A stretch of DNA of 18,641 nucleotides, from the NCBI GenBank assembly GCA_913053795.1, contig CAJXGZ010000011.1, positions 1 to 18,641 of the forward strand. Direction: 5' to 3'. This document shows positions 15,726-18,641 of this stretch, piece by piece (the first letter of the stretch is position 1; each line of letters starts with the position of its first letter). Origin of the DNA: an uncultured Rhodospirillales bacterium (GTDB lineage: Bacteria; Pseudomonadota; Alphaproteobacteria; Rhodospirillales; 2-02-FULL-58-16). Position numbers and translations under genes: made by a program. The notes beneath the pieces were generated by a model. The model did not search any database. It saw nothing but the letters and a program-made list of their open reading frames with translations, and was not told the origin of the DNA.

Positions 15726-16754
15726 ATGACCCATATGGACCGTACTCCACCGGCGGGCCGGAGGCCTTCGCCGATGGCTCCTGATACGGCCGACGTCAGC
15801 GTCGTCATCCCGGCCTACCGGGCCGCCGCCACCATCGCCCGCGCCCTGGCCGCCGTCGCCGCCCAGACGCTGCGGCCCCGGGAAGTAGTGGTCGTCATCG
15901 ACGGTCTTGACGACGCCACTTACCAAGCCGCGGCGGCCATGACCGAAAACATGAACGGCGTTGCGCTCAAGGTCATCGGCCAGCCCCACCAGGGGGCCGG
16001 GGCGGCGCGCAACCGGGCCATTCAGGAGACGAGCGGACGCTATCTCGCCTTCCTGGACGCCGACGACGAATGGCTGCCGGAGAAGCTGGCGCGCAGCATG
16101 GTCCATCTGGAAGGCACCGGCAATCTGCTGGTCGCCCATGACTATTACCGGCGCGAGGCCGACGGCTCCGAGCGGCGGGTGGACTGCGCCCGGCGCTTCC
16201 GCGACGGCGGCGATCCTTTCGTCTCCCTGTACCGGCGCGGCTATATCGGCACCTGCACGGTGGTCGCCCGGCGCGACGCGGTGCTGGCGGCGGGCGGCTT
16301 CGACGCCGGTCTGCCGACCGCCCAGGACTTCGACCTGTGGCTGAAAATGCTCGCCGGGGGGGGCCGCTTCGAGGTCTTCGCGGAAGCCCTGTCGCGCTAC
16401 TATCCCATGCCGGACGGCATCACCAGCCATACCTGGCGCCGCTTGCGCTGCTGTCTGACCATCGCCCGCCGCCATTTCCCCGATTTGCGGGCCCGTCCCG
16501 GTTCGGCCCTGGCCAGCCTGTGGTTCCGGGTCGCCGCCGTCCACCACGAAGCGGTCGCCGCCTATCGGGCGCGGGGCAATTTGGGGGCGCTGCTGGGAGC
16601 CGTCCTGGTGTTTCCGTTCAACCTTGCCGGGGCCACCGCCGCCGTCCATGCCGCCGCCGCCATGTGGCTGTGGGTGGCAGCGGTAATGGTTGCCTATCTG
16701 GTCCAGTTCCGGCATTTCATCGGACCGATCCGCCGGGTCTTGGGAATCGGCTGA
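15726..16754 (+). CDS. Glycosyltransferase family 2 with C-terminal membrane segment
   Basis: The protein has 342 residues. The GT-A domain begins with VSVVIPAYRAAATI (24-37), contains the DXD metal-binding motif as DADDEW (111-116) and the catalytic-base region GGFDAGLPTAQDFDLWLKM (190-208). A C-terminal hydrophobic region (about 280-330) probably anchors it in the inner membrane. It would transfer a nucleotide-activated sugar to a lipid-linked acceptor; donor not known. ATG 15726 is supported by AAGGA (15711-15715) ten bases upstream; ATG 15774 just before the conserved domain is an alternative. A 9-codon frame (15697-15726) ends in TAATG on this start. The gene is in a block with the heparinase-like gene upstream and the GT-C gene downstream. 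Confidence 0.88.
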   Translation: MTHMDRTPPAGRRPSPMAPDTADVSVVIPAYRAAATIARALAAVAAQTLRPREVVVVIDGLDDATYQAAAAMTENMNGVALKVIGQPHQGAGAARNRAIQETSGRYLAFLDADDEWLPEKLARSMVHLEGTGNLLVAHDYYRREADGSERRVDCARRFRDGGDPFVSLYRRGYIGTCTVVARRDAVLAAGGFDAGLPTAQDFDLWLKMLAGGGRFEVFAEALSRYYPMPDGITSHTWRRLRCCLTIARRHFPDLRARPGSALASLWFRVAAVHHEAVAAYRARGNLGALLGAVLVFPFNLAGATAAVHAAAAMWLWVAAVMVAYLVQFRHFIGPIRRVLGIG

Positions 16755-16762
16755 GCAATCCC

Positions 16763-17940
16763 ATGACCTCGATGCTCTCTCTGCTCGCTTCGCTGCTGGT
16801 CGTCGCCGCCGCTCTCGGCGCCGGGGCGCTCGTGCTCGCCGCCACCCACACCCTGAACGGTCGCCCGACCGCCGAACGATTGGCCATGGCCTTCGCCCTC
16901 GGCACTGGGGTTCTGGGATGGCTCGGCTTCTTCGCCGCCCTTGGCGGCCTGGTGGATCGCCTGTCGCTGATTCTGATCTGCGTGGCCATGGCCCCCGGCG
17001 TGATCCTGCTCAAAGGCCGGTCTGCCGCTTCCCCGGCGCTCCGCTTCGACGCCTGGGCCAGGATCCTGTTGGCCGCCATCGCCACGGTAATGGTCTTCAA
17101 CCTTCTGGAAGGTCTGTCGCCGCCGGCCGACGCCGATTCCCTGGCCTATCATTTCGCCCTTCCCAAGCTGTTCCTGGCGAAAGGACGCCTCGTCTTCGTG
17201 CCGCGCGCCGCCGACGGGGCCATTCCCCTGCTTCAGCAGATGACCTACATGACGGCGCTCGGCATCGGCGGCGAAAGGGCGCTTACCCTGTGGTCCATGT
17301 TCGGCGGCTGGGGCGCGGCGGCGCTGGTCTACGCTATTTCCCGCCGCCACCTGGACGTCAACTGGTCCCTCGTCGTCGCCCTGGTCTTCCTGACCACGCC
17401 GGCGGTGGTTTACGGCGCCGGCAACGGCCAGGTGGAGGTAACCAACGCCATGTTTACACTGGCCGCCGCCGTCGCCGTCGCCGATGCCCTGGCCACCGGG
17501 CGGATAGGCTATGCGGTGGTCGCCGGATTGCTCGCCGGTTTCTTCGCCGGCAGCAAATACACGGGGCTGGCGGTGGCGTTCTCGCTGGGCCTGACGGTGC
17601 TGTTCCAGCGGCGATGGCTAGCCCACGGGGCGGCCCTTTCCACCGCCTTCCTGATCGCCGGAGGCCAGTGGTACGCCTGGAACTGGTGGAATACCGGCGA
17701 TCCCCTGTTCCCGATGCTGTACGGGCTGGTCGAATACCGCAAAGGGTTTCCCTGGAACCAGGCCCAGAACACCATTTTCAAGAACATGATGAATAATTAC
17801 AGGGGAGTTCCCGCCAATCTCTGGTGGCTGTTTCTCTACCCCTTCAAGGCCACCCTCGATCCGGCCCCCGAATTCCAATCGCTGAGGATCGGCTTTGGTC
17901 CTTACGTGCTGGTGATGTTGCCGCCGGCGGTAGTGGCCTT
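16763..17940 (+). CDS. GT-C/GT39-like membrane glycosyltransferase, truncated at the junction
   Basis: From ATG 16763, nine bases after the GT2 stop, about 393 residues can be followed, with many hydrophobic helices. The motif PPADADSLAYHFALP (120-134) matches the paralogue at 2240, where it is PPNDYDSLMYHLTLP; the acidic residues there are probably catalytic with a polyprenyl-phosphate sugar donor in the periplasm. Further segments are GSKYTGLAVAFSLGL and WYAWNWWNTGDPLFPMLYG, typical of this family. The sequence keeps its hydrophobic style to about VVAL (17930-17941), then turns into a proline- and serine-rich string that is the antisense of proB. The paralogue has 641 residues, so about 250 residues, including the soluble C-terminal domain, are missing. 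The frame stays open to 18391, but that extension is not real protein. Confidence 0.75.
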
Positions 17941-17950
17941 GCCCGCAATC
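17930..17950. other. Sequence junction between GT-C gene and proB
   Basis: The hydrophobic GT-C-like protein ends as VVAL at 17930-17941 on the plus strand, and ProB ends as IAGK at 17938-17949 on the minus strand. Two unrelated genes in opposite orientation both lose their 3' ends within a few bases. No insertion sequence or repeat is visible at the point. The simplest reading is an assembly chimera; a real rearrangement cannot be excluded. Confidence 0.7.
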
Positions 17951-18641
17951 TCCGCGATTGCGACCGCATCTCGCATCGTTATTCCCTTGCCAACGAGAGC
18001 CCCATCAGTATCCGCAATCTCCACAGCGGCGCCGTCCGAGAAACCACCGCTAACACTGAGAACGCCCACGGACAACAACGAGCCACCGCCCTGGGACAGC
18101 GCCCGGGTGGCCCCGGCGTCGATCGTGATCCTTCCTTCGGAGGGGGCACCAAAAGCAATCCACAACTTGCGTGCAGTAAGACCGTGGTCGCGAGGCTCAA
18201 TCCAAGTCCCGACCGTCTCACCGTCCACGGCACGAACAACAGTGCCCTCATCGTGGGCGCCAGCGATGATCGTGGGAATGCCCGACCACGCCGCGATCTG
18301 CGCAGCGGCGATCTTCGTTGCTACACCACCGGTACCGAACCGCCCAGCCTTTGCAGCGGTGCGAATCTCATCCAACACTTTGTCTGTGTGACGGACCGCG
18401 GCGAGGAGTTCGGCACCGGGATCAATCCTGGGATCGGAACCGTAGAGGCCTGGAGTGTCCGTCAGGATGACGAGGAGTACGGCGCCAACCATATGAGAAA
18501 CGATCGCCGCCAGCCGATCGTTGTCACCTATGCGCAGTTCATCCACAACGACCGTATCGTTCTCATTCACGATGGGCAGCGCGCCGAACTCGAAGAGAGC
18601 GTCGAAGGCGGCTCGCACACGCAGGAAGTTGTCGCGATTGG
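17941..18641 (-). CDS. proB: Partial glutamate 5-kinase, kinase C-terminal part and PUA domain
   Basis: The minus frame reads from the window edge (18639) to about 17941 and encodes 233 residues of glutamate 5-kinase, which phosphorylates glutamate in proline synthesis. Visible are GALPIVNENDTVVVDELRIG, GDNDRLAAIVSHMVGA, LTDTPGLYGSDPR and GTGGVATKIAAAQIAAWSG (amino-acid kinase fold), then the PUA domain from ITIDAGATRALSQGGGSLLS and VGVLSVSGGFSDGA to a last IAGK. After that the sequence becomes the antisense of the GT-C gene. The first part of the kinase lies outside the window and the last 20-40 residues are lost. The style resembles actinobacterial ProB and the gene has nothing to do with glycan genes, which points to a join of unrelated sequences. 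Confidence 0.85.

Noticed and set aside
17942..18391. C-terminal extension of the second GT-C gene
   Set aside because: It is the antisense of proB; proline/serine/threonine-rich and without helices, unlike the preceding protein.
1..18641. CRISPR arrays, tRNA or rRNA genes, insertion sequences
   Set aside because: No regularly spaced repeats, no tRNA-like cloverleaf or rRNA segments, and no transposase motifs or terminal repeats were seen, even at the inverted junctions.

Overview
The window looks like a surface-polysaccharide (O-antigen, capsule or exopolysaccharide) biosynthesis locus of a GC-rich alphaproteobacterium, probably a Rhodospirillales relative. That placement rests on codon choice and protein style only; no rRNA or other marker gene is present. 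Nearly all intact genes lie on the plus strand in tight, often overlapping order: an N-terminal-SPASM radical SAM enzyme, two multi-spanning GT-C-like proteins, two GT-B-like surface-carbohydrate proteins, a PglK/MsbA-type ABC exporter, an HpcH/HpaI-type aldolase overlapping a KdsB-like cytidylyltransferase, two class I methyltransferases, a Gfo/Idh/MocA oxidoreductase, a heparinase II/III-like protein and a GT2 glycosyltransferase.

Layout. 1-1278: tail of an unknown gene and the radical SAM gene. 1279-2030: a gene graveyard with a C-terminal remnant of a WbpG/PseA-type N-acetyl sugar amidotransferase (plus strand) fused tail-to-tail to an N-terminal remnant of a heparinase-like gene (minus strand). 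2087-4165: a 49-residue one-helix protein coupled to a GT-C-like membrane protein. 4162-4470: a C-terminal remnant of a sugar O-methyltransferase (minus strand) abutting head-to-head the 5'-truncated-looking glycosyltransferase gene that ends at 6030. 6027-12987: a compact operon (26-codon mini-ORF, ABC exporter, GT-B-like protein, aldolase, cytidylyltransferase, methyltransferase, oxidoreductase). 12936-13904: a lone minus-strand methyltransferase overlapping the operon end. 14032-17940: heparinase-like protein, GT2 and a second GT-C-like protein cut off near 17940. 17941-18641: part of a proB (glutamate 5-kinase) gene on the minus strand that does not resemble the rest and looks actinobacterial.

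How the genes may work together. The aldolase, cytidylyltransferase and possibly the oxidoreductase and methyltransferase could make and activate an unusual 3-deoxy-2-keto sugar acid as a CMP-sugar. The glycosyltransferases would build a lipid-linked glycan, the ABC exporter would flip it, the GT-C proteins would add lipid-linked sugars on the periplasmic face, and the lyase-like protein would trim. This is inference from families and gene order. No Wzx, Wzy or Wzm/Wzt pair is visible.

The most distinctive points are the aldolase/cytidylyltransferase pair, the two inverted junctions with decayed genes, several mini-ORFs that end exactly on the next start codon, and the abrupt GT-C/proB junction, which is more likely an assembly chimera than biology.
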